Origin: Homoserinimonas sp. | GTDB taxonomy: Bacteria; Actinomycetota; Actinomycetes; Actinomycetales; Microbacteriaceae | Length of the DNA: 64,000 nt | NCBI GenBank assembly: GCA_023957835.1 | Contig: JAMLGP010000001.1 | Location: forward strand, 799,575 to 863,574 | Direction of reading: 5' to 3' | Shown: one piece after another, positions 26,886 through 35,135 of the stretch | Numbering within the stretch: the first letter of the stretch is position 1 | Layout: each line of letters begins with the position of its first letter | The notes under the pieces: model-generated | The model's database searches: none | The model's input: the letters and a program-made list of their open reading frames with translations, nothing else | What the model was told of the DNA's origin: nothing | Program-made: the position numbers and the translations under genes

Positions 26886-28502
26886 TTGCCAGACGACTCA
26901 CCTAGGCTTTATCGAGTGGAAATTCCTCGAGCGCTTTCCAGAAACGGCGGCCGATCCGAACCGGGATTGACCCTGCCAGCGGCCATCGCGGCCGGGGCGC
27001 TCGGCGGGGTCGTGCTTTCCATGTCCTTTCCTAAATACGACTTGTGGTTTCTGGTTTTCATCGGAGTCGGGCTCATTCTCTGGTCTTTCAAAGGCCAGTC
27101 AACCGGCAGGGCTTTGCTCATTGGATTGCTGAGCGGTTTCGCCTTCTGGGGAACGCTTATCTTCTGGCTGACGATCTACCTCGGCCCGGTTCCGTGGCTC
27201 GCCCTCGCAGGCATCCAGTCGCTCTTCTTTTCTTTGGGCGCAGTGCTGCTCGCACTTTGCTGGCGACTCGTTCCGCGCTACCTGCCTGGCAACTGGGGCA
27301 GGTTCTTCGCGCTGCCGTTATTGCTGGCGGCCGTCTGGACTCTGCGCGAGACCGTTACGAGCACCTGGCCCTACGGTGGATTTTCCTGGGGGCGACTGTC
27401 GTTTTCGCAGTCGGAGAGCCCTTTTTCCGGGCTCACAGTCTGGGTGGGTGTAACCGGGCTGAGCTTTCTTCTCGCCTGGGTGAGTGCCCTTGCACTGCAG
27501 ATTTGCCTGAGCTTCCGTCTGCAGTGGCACACCAGTGCGATCGCGCTACTGACTGCCATCGCAATTCTTCTCCTGGTCCCCGGCTATAAGACGCCGGTAA
27601 CCGGGACGCTCAAAGTGGCAGCTGTTCAGGGAAATTCGGATGCCGGACTGTTCGCACAGAGGCTGCCGGGGGAGACCCTGAACGAGCATCTGGCGGAAAC
27701 CATCAAGCTCTTCGGCGAGGACATCGACCTGCTTGTCTGGCCGGAGAACGCTTCAGATCTGAACCCTCTGGTTTACCCGCAGGCTGCGGAAGCACTCGAC
27801 TATGTGACCGAGCGCCTGAATGCACCCCTCGTTACGGGCACGGTTACCTCTGACGATGAAGGACGGACTTTCAACAGTCTGCTGCTTTGGAAACCGGGGA
27901 AAGGGCCGGTTGCGCAGTACGACAAGATCCATCCGGTGCCCTTTGCCGAGTACCTGCCGGACAGAGCATTCTGGTACCCCTTTGCTCCGAGCCTGTTCGA
28001 CCTCGTACCCCGCGATTACACGATCGGCACCCGGAGCAATGTCTTCGATATCAACGGGGTCAAAGCCGGGCTTGCGATTTGCTTCGACATAGTTGATGAC
28101 TCCCTGATCAGCCGGATGATTGATTCCGGGGCCGAGGTGATCCTGGCACCGACAAATAACGCCGACTTCGGCCACACCGATGAAAATGTGCAGCAACTCG
28201 CCATTGCAAGGCTGCGAGCGATAGAAGCCGGCCGCTGGCTGGTTCAGGTTTCGACGGTCGGAGTTAGCGCGATCATCGCCCCGGATGGAACCACGATCGA
28301 TGAGTTGCCGATCTTTACAGCAGGATCCATGGTTGAGAACGTCGAACTGCATTCTTCGCTCACTCCTGCCATGGCCGTCGGGCCCTATCTCGGCTTCGGG
28401 ATTAGCGCCTTCGCAATTGCGGAACTCATTTTTCTCGGTTTGCTCAGACTATTGAGGCTCCTGCCAACCCACTCGCTTCGGAACGGATTGAGCCTCAAGT
28501 GA
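26886..28502 (+). CDS. lnt: Apolipoprotein N-acyltransferase Lnt
   Basis: A 538-residue membrane enzyme that adds the third acyl chain to lipoproteins. Seven or so helices precede a nitrilase-fold domain whose catalytic triad is visible: Glu in WPENAS, Lys in YDKIHPVPFAEY and Cys in LAICFDIVDD. The start is TTG, directly after the helY stop. It overlaps the ppm gene by 4 bp. In mycobacteria the same two activities are one fused protein (Ppm1); here they are separate, adjacent genes. Confidence 0.93.
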   Translation: MPDDSPRLYRVEIPRALSRNGGRSEPGLTLPAAIAAGALGGVVLSMSFPKYDLWFLVFIGVGLILWSFKGQSTGRALLIGLLSGFAFWGTLIFWLTIYLGPVPWLALAGIQSLFFSLGAVLLALCWRLVPRYLPGNWGRFFALPLLLAAVWTLRETVTSTWPYGGFSWGRLSFSQSESPFSGLTVWVGVTGLSFLLAWVSALALQICLSFRLQWHTSAIALLTAIAILLLVPGYKTPVTGTLKVAAVQGNSDAGLFAQRLPGETLNEHLAETIKLFGEDIDLLVWPENASDLNPLVYPQAAEALDYVTERLNAPLVTGTVTSDDEGRTFNSLLLWKPGKGPVAQYDKIHPVPFAEYLPDRAFWYPFAPSLFDLVPRDYTIGTRSNVFDINGVKAGLAICFDIVDDSLISRMIDSGAEVILAPTNNADFGHTDENVQQLAIARLRAIEAGRWLVQVSTVGVSAIIAPDGTTIDELPIFTAGSMVENVELHSSLTPAMAVGPYLGFGISAFAIAELIFLGLLRLLRLLPTHSLRNGLSLK

Positions 28503-29212
28503 GCGAAACCCTCGTCATTATTCCGACCTACAACGAGTTGAGCGGGCTGCCGAAGATAGTCGGTCGGCTGAGACAAGTTCTGCCTGCTGCGGACCTGCTC
28601 ATCGTTGATGACTCGAGTCCCGACGGCACCGGCGAGCTTGCGGATCAGCTCGCTTCAAAGGACTCCGCAATCGAAGTTCTGCATCGGGATGCCAAACAAG
28701 GACTCGGCAGAGCATACCTGGCCGGTTTCTCCCTCGCTATCGACAAGGGCTATCAATTCATCGTCGAAATGGATGCCGACGGCTCTCACGATCCGGCCGA
28801 ACTGATTCAAATGCTCGAACTCGCCGAAAGCGGAGCAGACCTCGTGCTGGGTTCGAGATGGGTACCCGGCGGCTCGGTAGCAAACTGGCCCTGGATCCGC
28901 AGGTTCATCTCAAAGTCCGGCAATCGTTACGCTCGCTGGGTATTGAATTCCCGAATTCGAGACCTGACTAGCGGCTTTCGAATCTACCGAGCTCAGACTT
29001 TGAGGCGAATCAGCCTTGATTCAGTGTCCTCTCAGGGCTATTGCTTTCAAATAGAACTCGCCTGGCGCGCAGAACGCAGAGGAATGACAGTAATCGAGCA
29101 CCCCATCCGATTCGTTGAACGAGTCGATGGAAAGTCGAAGATGCACGCCGGAATCGTCGCCGAGGCGCTCTTGAAAGTTACCTGGTGGGGGATTTCCCGA
29201 AGACGGCCCTAA
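28499..29212 (+). CDS. Polyprenol-phosphate mannosyltransferase (DPM1-like, GT2)
   Basis: A 237-residue soluble family 2 glycosyltransferase. The GT-A nucleotide-sugar site shows VIIPTYNE, LIVDDSSPDGTGE and the metal-binding DAD in VEMDADGSHDPAEL; LTSGFRIYR and the C-terminal RFVERVDGKSKM are typical of dolichol/polyprenol-phosphate mannose synthases. It should make polyprenyl-phosphomannose for lipoglycan or protein mannosylation. Its GTG overlaps the lnt stop, and its own stop interlocks with the convergent rbpA stop. Confidence 0.9.
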   Translation: MSETLVIIPTYNELSGLPKIVGRLRQVLPAADLLIVDDSSPDGTGELADQLASKDSAIEVLHRDAKQGLGRAYLAGFSLAIDKGYQFIVEMDADGSHDPAELIQMLELAESGADLVLGSRWVPGGSVANWPWIRRFISKSGNRYARWVLNSRIRDLTSGFRIYRAQTLRRISLDSVSSQGYCFQIELAWRAERRGMTVIEHPIRFVERVDGKSKMHAGIVAEALLKVTWWGISRRRP

Positions 29213-29574
29213 GCGCCGATCTTCTGTTCGCCGCGCCTTGCACGAAGGAAAGCCAGTCGCTCCTCGAGCAGGATTTCGAGTTCAGCCCGGGTGCGCCGCT
29301 CCAGCAGCATGTCCCAGTGGCTGCGAGGAGCCCTGATCTCATCCTGATCGGAGACCACCGGAAGTCCGTTGGCTCCAAGAAGCCGGCCCTCCTGACCGGT
29401 CTTGGGCGATTCCCAAACCGTTGGAATCTCTGCATCAGCGGCAAAGGTGACCTCGAAAGTTGAGCCATCAGGCAATTGATAGACGCTTCTAAGTCGCGGA
29501 GAGAACGTCACGCCTTCTTCGCTCTGGAGGCTCTGCGCCCCGAGTCGTGCACCGCGCAAACTACGATCCGCCAT
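29209..29574 (-). CDS. rbpA: RNA polymerase-binding protein RbpA
   Basis: A 121-residue actinobacterial transcription factor that binds RNA polymerase and the principal sigma factor. The N-terminal MADRSLRGARLGAQSLQSEE is diagnostic, and the C-terminal basic linker and sigma-interaction helices (TRAELEILLEERLAFLRARR) are intact. The core barrel has no cysteine at all: positions that carry zinc ligands in some homologues read YQLPDGS and WESPKTG. AGAGGAA precedes the ATG. It shares the bases CTAA with the ppm stop. Confidence 0.95.
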   Translation of the reverse strand: MADRSLRGARLGAQSLQSEEGVTFSPRLRSVYQLPDGSTFEVTFAADAEIPTVWESPKTGQEGRLLGANGLPVVSDQDEIRAPRSHWDMLLERRTRAELEILLEERLAFLRARRGEQKIGA

Positions 29575-29648
29575 GGTCTATTCCTCTTTTCGCACCAGTT
29601 AAAGCCTTGCCTGACACAGGCTTCCCACAAGTTATAGACCACGAAGTT

Positions 29649-29665
29649 GCGGGAATCCTTCCCGC
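29649..29665 (-). terminator. Hairpin between the glycerophosphodiesterase operon and rbpA
   Basis: GCGGGAA-TCC-TTCCCGC is a perfect 7-bp stem with a 3-base loop, 34 bases after the stop of the leftward 29700-30470 gene and upstream of rbpA. No U-tract follows on the minus strand, so termination is plausible but unproven. Confidence 0.55.
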
Positions 29666-29699
29666 TACGCCGTATTCTCAGGCGGTTCCCAGCAATCGC

Positions 29700-30470
29700 T
29701 CAGTCGAGCCTGGAACCGAGCACCTCGACCGCAATGTCGGCGCGATCCGTCACGATTCCATCGACTCCAAGCGAAAGCAGTCGGCGCATATCTTCGGCAT
29801 CGTTCACTGTCCAGACGTGCACTTCCACTCCGGCTGCGTGTGCGGCGGAAATTAAGTCAGGGGAGAGGACCTTGAGCGCCCGCCAGCGCTCGGGAATTTG
29901 AATCGCGTCGATCCCGGAAAGAATCGATTTTGTGCGGCCGTCACGCCTGAGGCGCAGACTAAGCAATAGTCGCGCCGCTGACTGGAATGAAAGGGAGGTT
30001 GCGACTCCTGGCAGCGAAGCTATCGCCTTCAATCGCCGCTTCTCGCTGAAGGATGTGACCAGAACTCGATCGCTGGCCGCAAGATCCCGGATTGAAGCGA
30101 TCGCAGAGGGAACTACGGCATCCGTCTTCAAGTCGATATTGAAGAGCGCCTCGGGAAATGCGTCGAGAGCATCCGCAAGAGAACTGAAACCCTGACCTTC
30201 GCCGAGATCGATTCTTCGCAACTCGGAAGCCGTCATCTGATCGACCCGAAGATTGCGACCCGTGAGCCGCTTCAGGTCTCCGTCGTGGCTGATCACGGCG
30301 GTCCCGTCACTGCTTACCCAGATGTCGGTTTCGATAATCTTCACACCGAGCGAAAGCGCTTTTGCGAAAGCCAGAAGGGTATTTTCGGGCGCTTCGACGG
30401 CCAGCCCGCGGTGTGCGAGTACCCGCGGAGTTAGCCCGGCCAGGAAGGCCGACCCCTTCTTAGGCGCCAT
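29700..30470 (-). CDS. Glycerophosphodiester phosphodiesterase
   Basis: A 256-residue TIM-barrel enzyme of the GDPD family, hydrolysing glycerophosphodiesters to glycerol-3-phosphate and an alcohol. The signature residues are visible: AHRGLAVEAPENTLLAF (catalytic His, Arg, Glu), IETDIWVSSDGTAVISHD (metal Glu/Asp and catalytic His) and the C-terminal VHVWTVNDAED and GVDGIVTDR. No signal peptide, so it is cytoplasmic. Its start overlaps the end of the SPFH gene by 11 bp, placing it third in an nfeD-SPFH-GDPD operon. Confidence 0.93.
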   Translation of the reverse strand: MAPKKGSAFLAGLTPRVLAHRGLAVEAPENTLLAFAKALSLGVKIIETDIWVSSDGTAVISHDGDLKRLTGRNLRVDQMTASELRRIDLGEGQGFSSLADALDAFPEALFNIDLKTDAVVPSAIASIRDLAASDRVLVTSFSEKRRLKAIASLPGVATSLSFQSAARLLLSLRLRRDGRTKSILSGIDAIQIPERWRALKVLSPDLISAAHAAGVEVHVWTVNDAEDMRRLLSLGVDGIVTDRADIAVEVLGSRLD

Positions 30471-31374
30471 GTACTCCCTTGGTTCCAGGCTTTCCGCCTA
30501 GGAATCCGCTCGTGATCTGAGTTAGCGCCTCCGTGAACTCCGAAGGAATGATCCAAAGCTTGCTTGAATCGCTCTCCGCGATCTTCGGGAGGGTCAGCAG
30601 GTACTGGTATGCGAGCAGCTTGGGATCCGGATCTCCCTCGTGGATCGACTGGAAGACCGTCTTGATCGCGGTAGCTTCACCCTCTGCCCGAAGCACTGCG
30701 GCCTTTGCGTCACCTTCCGCCTTTAGGATCGCAGCCTGCCTGGCTCCTTCTGCTTCCAGAATCTGGGACTGCTTGGTACCTTCCGCGGCGAGAATCACGG
30801 CACGGCGGTCGCGCTCCGCGCGCATTTGCTTTTCCATCGAATCCTGAATTGAGACGGGAGGATCGATTGCCTTGAGCTCGACTCTGCTGACTCGAATTCC
30901 CCACTTGCCGGTTGCCTCGTCAAGTACCACCCTCAACTGGCCGTTGATGTTGTCACGGCTGGTCAGAGCCTCTTCGAGGTTCAGGCCTCCGACGACGTTA
31001 CGCAGGGTGGTGGTTGTGAGCTGCTCGACCGCGCCGAGATAATTGGCGATTTCATATGTCGCCGCACGGGCATCGGTCACCTGGAAATAGACGACCGTGT
31101 CAATCGAGACGACGAGGTTGTCCTCGGTGATAACCGGTTGGGGAGGAAAGGACACTACCTGCTCGCGCATGTCGATAAGTGGTCGAACCTTGTCGATGAT
31201 CGGGATGACGAGATTCAGTCCGGGGGCAAGAGTCTTGTGGTACCTCCCTAGCCTTTCGACCACGCCCGCCCGCGCCTGCGGAATGATCCGAATTGCCTTG
31301 AAAAGAATCGTGAGCACGAAGATCGCGATTACCGCGACCACTAGAACCAACAAAATGCTTTGGAAATCCCTCAT
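30460..31374 (-). CDS. SPFH/band 7 (stomatin-like, QmcA-type) membrane protein
   Basis: A 304-residue membrane-microdomain scaffold. One N-terminal helix (about residues 7-25) is followed by the SPFH domain (VVERLGRYHKTLAPGLNLVIP, then VVSIDTVVYFQVTD) and a long Ala/Glu/Lys coiled coil with EAEGARQAAILKAEGDAKAA repeats. Stomatin-like proteins usually pair with NfeD, and that pairing is seen here: the ATG overlaps the nfeD stop by 4 bp. The likely role is membrane organisation or protease regulation, inferred from the family. Confidence 0.92.
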   Translation of the reverse strand: MRDFQSILLVLVVAVIAIFVLTILFKAIRIIPQARAGVVERLGRYHKTLAPGLNLVIPIIDKVRPLIDMREQVVSFPPQPVITEDNLVVSIDTVVYFQVTDARAATYEIANYLGAVEQLTTTTLRNVVGGLNLEEALTSRDNINGQLRVVLDEATGKWGIRVSRVELKAIDPPVSIQDSMEKQMRAERDRRAVILAAEGTKQSQILEAEGARQAAILKAEGDAKAAVLRAEGEATAIKTVFQSIHEGDPDPKLLAYQYLLTLPKIAESDSSKLWIIPSEFTEALTQITSGFLGGKPGTKGVHGA

Positions 31375-31838
31375 TTCGATCCCTTCCCGGTTGGCGCTAC
31401 CACAGCGGTCGCGCCCTCGATCCCAACAACCTTGAGCAGGTCTCCTTCGCGGACGCTAGCCTTGCCGCCATCCTCAAGTTTCGCAGTCCAGGTCTCTCCG
31501 ACCGCGAGCTTCACCTGACCCGAATTGTTCTTAAAGTCCTTGATTGCGGTGGCATCCATGCCTATCAGCGCATCGATAAGGGTAAGAGCCGGATCCGCGC
31601 CTTTCTTAAGGTGTCTTAGCAGAGCTGGTTTGACCAGACCGAGCAGCAGCAGCGCGAGAACGGCTGCAATTACGATCTGAGCCCACCAGGCGAGGCCGAA
31701 AAGCCCGCTGATAAGTCCGCCGAGGCTGCCGATGGCGATCATGAGGAAGGTGAACTCGAGAGTCATCATCTCGATGATCAGAAAGATGAGAATCAGCCCG
31801 AGCCATATCAGCCAGGCGTAGTGAGTTACAAAGTCCAT
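31371..31838 (-). CDS. NfeD-like membrane protein with OB-fold domain
   Basis: A 155-residue short-type NfeD protein. Three hydrophobic segments occupy roughly residues 5-75, followed by a soluble OB-fold domain (GMDATAIKDF, GETWTAKLEDGGKASVREGD, LLKVVGIEGATAVV). It begins the operon with the SPFH gene. AAGGTG lies about 11 bases before the ATG. It is divergent from the SDR gene with a 71-bp gap that must hold both promoters. Confidence 0.9.
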   Translation of the reverse strand: MDFVTHYAWLIWLGLILIFLIIEMMTLEFTFLMIAIGSLGGLISGLFGLAWWAQIVIAAVLALLLLGLVKPALLRHLKKGADPALTLIDALIGMDATAIKDFKNNSGQVKLAVGETWTAKLEDGGKASVREGDLLKVVGIEGATAVVAPTGKGSK

Positions 31839-31896
31839 GGCAATCGAGCACCTTTCGGCCGTCGTGTCTGTACTGAACCTAGCATGCGGAACTTGC

Positions 31897-31902
31897 TAGG
31901 GT
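31897..31902 (+). promoter_or_regulatory. -10 element of leaderless SDR promoter
   Basis: TAGGGT (TANNNT) ends 7 bases before the GTG at 31910. Confidence 0.5.
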
Positions 31903-31909
31903 CAGTGGC

Positions 31910-32674
31910 GTGACTACAGAGTTGAAGCCCGGAAGCCTCGCCGGCAAGAGCGCTCTCGTAACCGGTTCCTCCCGCGGAATTGGCGCAGATACTGTTCGCA
32001 TTCTCGCCAGAGCGGGAGCGAAGGTAGCGATCAACTACCGAAACAAGGAAAAGCGAGCACAGCAGATCTCCGACGAGCTCTCCGCAGAAGGAGCTTCGTC
32101 AATAATCGTCGGTGCCGACCTGACCGATCCCGAGTCGGTATCAGCCATGTTTGCGACCGTGAAGGAGGCGTGGGGCGGCCTTGACATCCTCGTCCTGAAC
32201 GCTTCAGGTGGAATGGAAGCCAACATGGGCGAAGATTATGCCCTGCGGCTAAATCGCGATGCTCAGGTAAACGTACTCACCGCGGCGCTTCCGCTGCTGA
32301 ACAAAGGCGGGAGGGTCGTCTTCGTTACTAGCCATCAGGCGCACTTCATTCGGACCGTTCCGACTATGCCGGAATACGAACCGGTGGCTCTAAGCAAGCG
32401 GGCGGGGGAGGATGCGCTTCGGGCGATGATTCCGCAGCTCACCGAGCTGGGCATCGACTTCGTGGTCGTATCCGGGGACATGATCGAAGGCACCATTACC
32501 GCGACCCTGCTTGAGCGAGTCAATCCGGGAGCTATCTCGTCCAGGCGCGAAGCGGCCGGAAAGCTCTACAACGTTCAGGAATTTGCAGCCGAAGTGGCGG
32601 CCGCCGCGGTGGACCCGATTCCTGCGGACAACATCCGCCTGGTTGGCGATGTAAGCGGCTTTACCGCGCCATAG
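31910..32674 (+). CDS. Short-chain dehydrogenase/reductase-family protein
   Basis: A 254-residue Rossmann-fold oxidoreductase. The cofactor motif is SALVTGSSRGIGADTVRIL, with LVLNASGG replacing NNAG. The active-site region is atypical: a Tyr and a Lys occur as YEPVALSK, seven residues apart rather than the classical YxxxK, so the catalytic mechanism or even activity is open. SRRE and GDMIEGT lie near the C-terminus. Function is unknown. The GTG start fits a leaderless promoter. The S9 peptidase gene follows after 22 bp with its own -10. Confidence 0.85.
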   Translation: MTTELKPGSLAGKSALVTGSSRGIGADTVRILARAGAKVAINYRNKEKRAQQISDELSAEGASSIIVGADLTDPESVSAMFATVKEAWGGLDILVLNASGGMEANMGEDYALRLNRDAQVNVLTAALPLLNKGGRVVFVTSHQAHFIRTVPTMPEYEPVALSKRAGEDALRAMIPQLTELGIDFVVVSGDMIEGTITATLLERVNPGAISSRREAAGKLYNVQEFAAEVAAAAVDPIPADNIRLVGDVSGFTAP

Positions 32675-32684
32675 GGGTGCGTCG

Positions 32685-32690
32685 TAGAGT
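32685..32690 (+). promoter_or_regulatory. -10 element of leaderless S9 peptidase promoter
   Basis: TAGAGT (TANNNT) ends 6 bases before the GTG at 32697. Confidence 0.5.
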
Positions 32691-32696
32691 TAGGGC

Positions 32697-34715
32697 GTGA
32701 AACCAGCCGATCTTCCTCTGCTCGTAAGCCTCTCGAGGCCAGCCATTCACCCATCCGGCTCCTGGGCGGTTTTTGCGACTTCCAGTCCGAATCTGGATGC
32801 AAATGCCTATGTCGGGCAACTCTGGAGCGCAAGCCTAGACGGCAAGGCTGCGCCGAGAAGACTCACGAGGGGCTTCAGCGACGGCGCCCCGAGGTTTAGT
32901 CCAGACGGGGAGGTAATCGCCTTCCTGCGCTCAGACGGCGACGGGCCGGCCCAGCTGTTTGCAGTGAGATCCGGGGGAGGGGAGCCCCTGCAACTGACCG
33001 ACTCGAAGCTCGGTGTCTCAGGCTTCGACTGGTCACCGGACGGCAGGTCGATTGCCTTCCTGTCGAGGGTCGCAGAAGAGGGCCGCTACGGAACCATCGA
33101 CGACCTGCCGGCAGCTTCGGAATCGCCGAGGTCGATTTCTACCCGCAAATACAAGATGAACGGCCTTGGCTACACGATCGACCGCCGGAACCACGCGTTT
33201 CTGGTAGAGGTCCCGGACCTTGATCTCGAGCCGGTTTATAGGCCCGCACCAAGCGTGGCAAATCCGAAGCCGGAACCGAAAAAGGGCATTCCGGAGTCAA
33301 GGCAGGTTACCTTCGGCGATTTCGATGACGGATACCTGCGGTTCACTCCGGACGGAAAGAATCTCGCCTTCGTTTCGGCCCGTCACGACTCGAGGGATGT
33401 CGATCTCGTAAATGGGATCTATCGGGTGCCGCTGGCGAAAAAGGATGCCGAGCCGGTTGCCCTTCTCGAACCAGAAGCCGGCTTCGGCATCGACGGCTTC
33501 AATTTCGCTCCGAATGGCGACTTGTATTTCGTTGCCTCTGAGCTGGGGGAGAGCGGCCGGGATCACGTGGCGAAGAACGGTGCGCTTTACCGGCTCGAAA
33601 AGGGCAGGGACCCGATTCGGCTTTCTGACCCGGAAAACACCGACTATGCCGACGGCGCCAATGAAATGAAGGTTTTGTCCGATGGCCGGGTTCTCGTGCC
33701 GAATACCTGGTTTGGGAGCGTCAGTCTCGTTGCGATCGCCCCTGACGGAACGGCGGAAACGCTAATCGGGCCGGGGGAGAGTTCGATCGTCGTCAGCGGC
33801 TTCGATGAGGCTGCCGGGGTGATTGCCGCGGCTTGTGCAGACTCCAGATCCAAAGGCGAGCTCATCGCTGTTTCCAGCGCCGGACAGCGCAAGCTCACTG
33901 ATTTTTCATCCGGGCTTCAGAAAGCCGGGATCATTGAGCCGGTTCCGCTGGAGGTTGCGGCCAGGGACGGGCATCCGATTCACGGCTGGACCCTGACTCC
34001 TGCCGGTCCCGGTCCGCACCCGGTGCTGCTCAACATTCATGGCGGGCCCTACACCCAATACACCGGAACGGTTTTCGACGAAGTTCAGGTTTATGCAGAT
34101 GCCGGCTACGCGATAGTCATGTGCAACCCGAGAGGAGCATCAGGCTACGGCCAGGAGCACGGACGGGCGATCAAGGGTCGAATGGGAACCTACGACTTCG
34201 AAGACGTGATCGACTTCCTCGAGGGCGCTCTCGCCGCGAATCCGAGCTTTGACGGCGATCGCGCCGGCGTCATGGGTGGCTCCTACGGCGGTTACATGAC
34301 CGCCTGGATTATCGGCCACGATCACCGGTTCAAGGGGGCGATCGTAGAGCGGGGCTTCATTGATCCGGTCGGATTTGTCGGAACCGCAGACATCGGCGAC
34401 TTCTTCGGCGACGAATACATGGGAACTGATCCGGTACAGGTCGCCGCGCAGAGCCCGCAGGAATTTGTGAACGAAGTGAGGACGCCGACGCTGATTCTTC
34501 ATTCGGAGCAGGACCTTCGCTGTCCGCTGTCCCAGGGCGAGCGTTATTACCTCGCGCTAAAGCGCAGGGGAATTGACAGGGGAATTGATGTCGAAATGCT
34601 GATTTTCCCGGGGGAGAACCACGAACTAAGTCGCAGCGGCCAGCCCAGACACCGGCTGGAGAGGTTTGAGGCGGTACTCGGCTGGTGGAACCGGTATCTG
34701 CCGGTCAGGCGGTAG
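32697..34715 (+). CDS. S9-family serine peptidase (acylaminoacyl/prolyl oligopeptidase type)
   Basis: A 672-residue cytoplasmic peptidase. The N-terminal 400 residues form a WD-like beta-propeller with repeated strands such as APRFSPDGEVIAFL, FDWSPDGRSIAFLS and YLRFTPDGKNLAFVS. The C-terminal alpha/beta hydrolase has the nucleophile in MGGSYGGYMTAW, Asp in HSEQDLRCPLSQGE and His in PGENHELSR. There is no signal peptide. The GTG start fits a leaderless promoter. It probably trims short peptides; specificity is not readable from the sequence. Confidence 0.92.
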   Translation: MKPADLPLLVSLSRPAIHPSGSWAVFATSSPNLDANAYVGQLWSASLDGKAAPRRLTRGFSDGAPRFSPDGEVIAFLRSDGDGPAQLFAVRSGGGEPLQLTDSKLGVSGFDWSPDGRSIAFLSRVAEEGRYGTIDDLPAASESPRSISTRKYKMNGLGYTIDRRNHAFLVEVPDLDLEPVYRPAPSVANPKPEPKKGIPESRQVTFGDFDDGYLRFTPDGKNLAFVSARHDSRDVDLVNGIYRVPLAKKDAEPVALLEPEAGFGIDGFNFAPNGDLYFVASELGESGRDHVAKNGALYRLEKGRDPIRLSDPENTDYADGANEMKVLSDGRVLVPNTWFGSVSLVAIAPDGTAETLIGPGESSIVVSGFDEAAGVIAAACADSRSKGELIAVSSAGQRKLTDFSSGLQKAGIIEPVPLEVAARDGHPIHGWTLTPAGPGPHPVLLNIHGGPYTQYTGTVFDEVQVYADAGYAIVMCNPRGASGYGQEHGRAIKGRMGTYDFEDVIDFLEGALAANPSFDGDRAGVMGGSYGGYMTAWIIGHDHRFKGAIVERGFIDPVGFVGTADIGDFFGDEYMGTDPVQVAAQSPQEFVNEVRTPTLILHSEQDLRCPLSQGERYYLALKRRGIDRGIDVEMLIFPGENHELSRSGQPRHRLERFEAVLGWWNRYLPVRR

Positions 34716-34765
34716 GTTTAGGTCTGTCGCGCAGGTTGGCGGCAAAAATCGATTAGGAGATCAAA

Positions 34766-35035
34766 ATGGGCTTTTTCGCTTTCATCATTCTCGGACTGAT
34801 CGCCGGAGCCATCGCGAAGCTTATTCTTCCGGGCAAGCAGAAAGGCGGCTGGATAGCGACGCTGGTGCTCGGTCTGATCGGTGCGATAGTCGGTGGCTGG
34901 CTCGCCGGACTCTTCGGAGTCAAAGATGCCTATGAGAACTTCTGGTCGATCCTCGCCTGGTTCTGGGCAATTGGCGGTGCCGTAGTCGTGCTACTGGCAT
35001 GGGGATTCATTACCAAGGGCCGCGCGAGGCGCTAA
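34766..35035 (+). CDS. GlsB/YeaQ/YmgE-family membrane stress protein
   Basis: An 89-residue membrane protein with three hydrophobic helices and glycine-rich turns (LIAGAIAKLILPGKQKGGW, VGGWLAGLFG), matching the transglycosylase-associated YmgE/GlsB family. The family is stress-linked but of unknown biochemical role. The ATG has TAGGAGAT 5-8 bases upstream, an ordinary Shine-Dalgarno, unlike several leaderless neighbours. It is convergent with trpD. Confidence 0.9.
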   Translation: MGFFAFIILGLIAGAIAKLILPGKQKGGWIATLVLGLIGAIVGGWLAGLFGVKDAYENFWSILAWFWAIGGAVVVLLAWGFITKGRARR

Positions 35036-35076
35036 CAACCGACCTAAGCAGTTCGACCCGGAGTCTACAACCTCCG

Positions 35077-35090
35077 ATAATGCACATTAT
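35077..35090. repeat. Short perfect inverted repeat between ymgE-like gene and trpD
   Basis: ATAATG-CA-CATTAT is a perfect 6-bp-arm inverted repeat in the 100-bp convergent gap. It is AT-rich and weak as a terminator stem. Nothing else is seen in the gap. Confidence 0.4.
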
Positions 35091-35135
35091 GTCAGAATGC
35101 TGAATTTCGGCACTCTCCCACGAGTGCGTTCGGCC

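Noticed and set aside
28146..28154. TTGTCGGTG on the minus strand inside lnt, resembling the PafBC-dependent promoter half-site
   Set aside because: No TANNNT hexamer follows at the required 8-base spacing, and it lies within a coding region.
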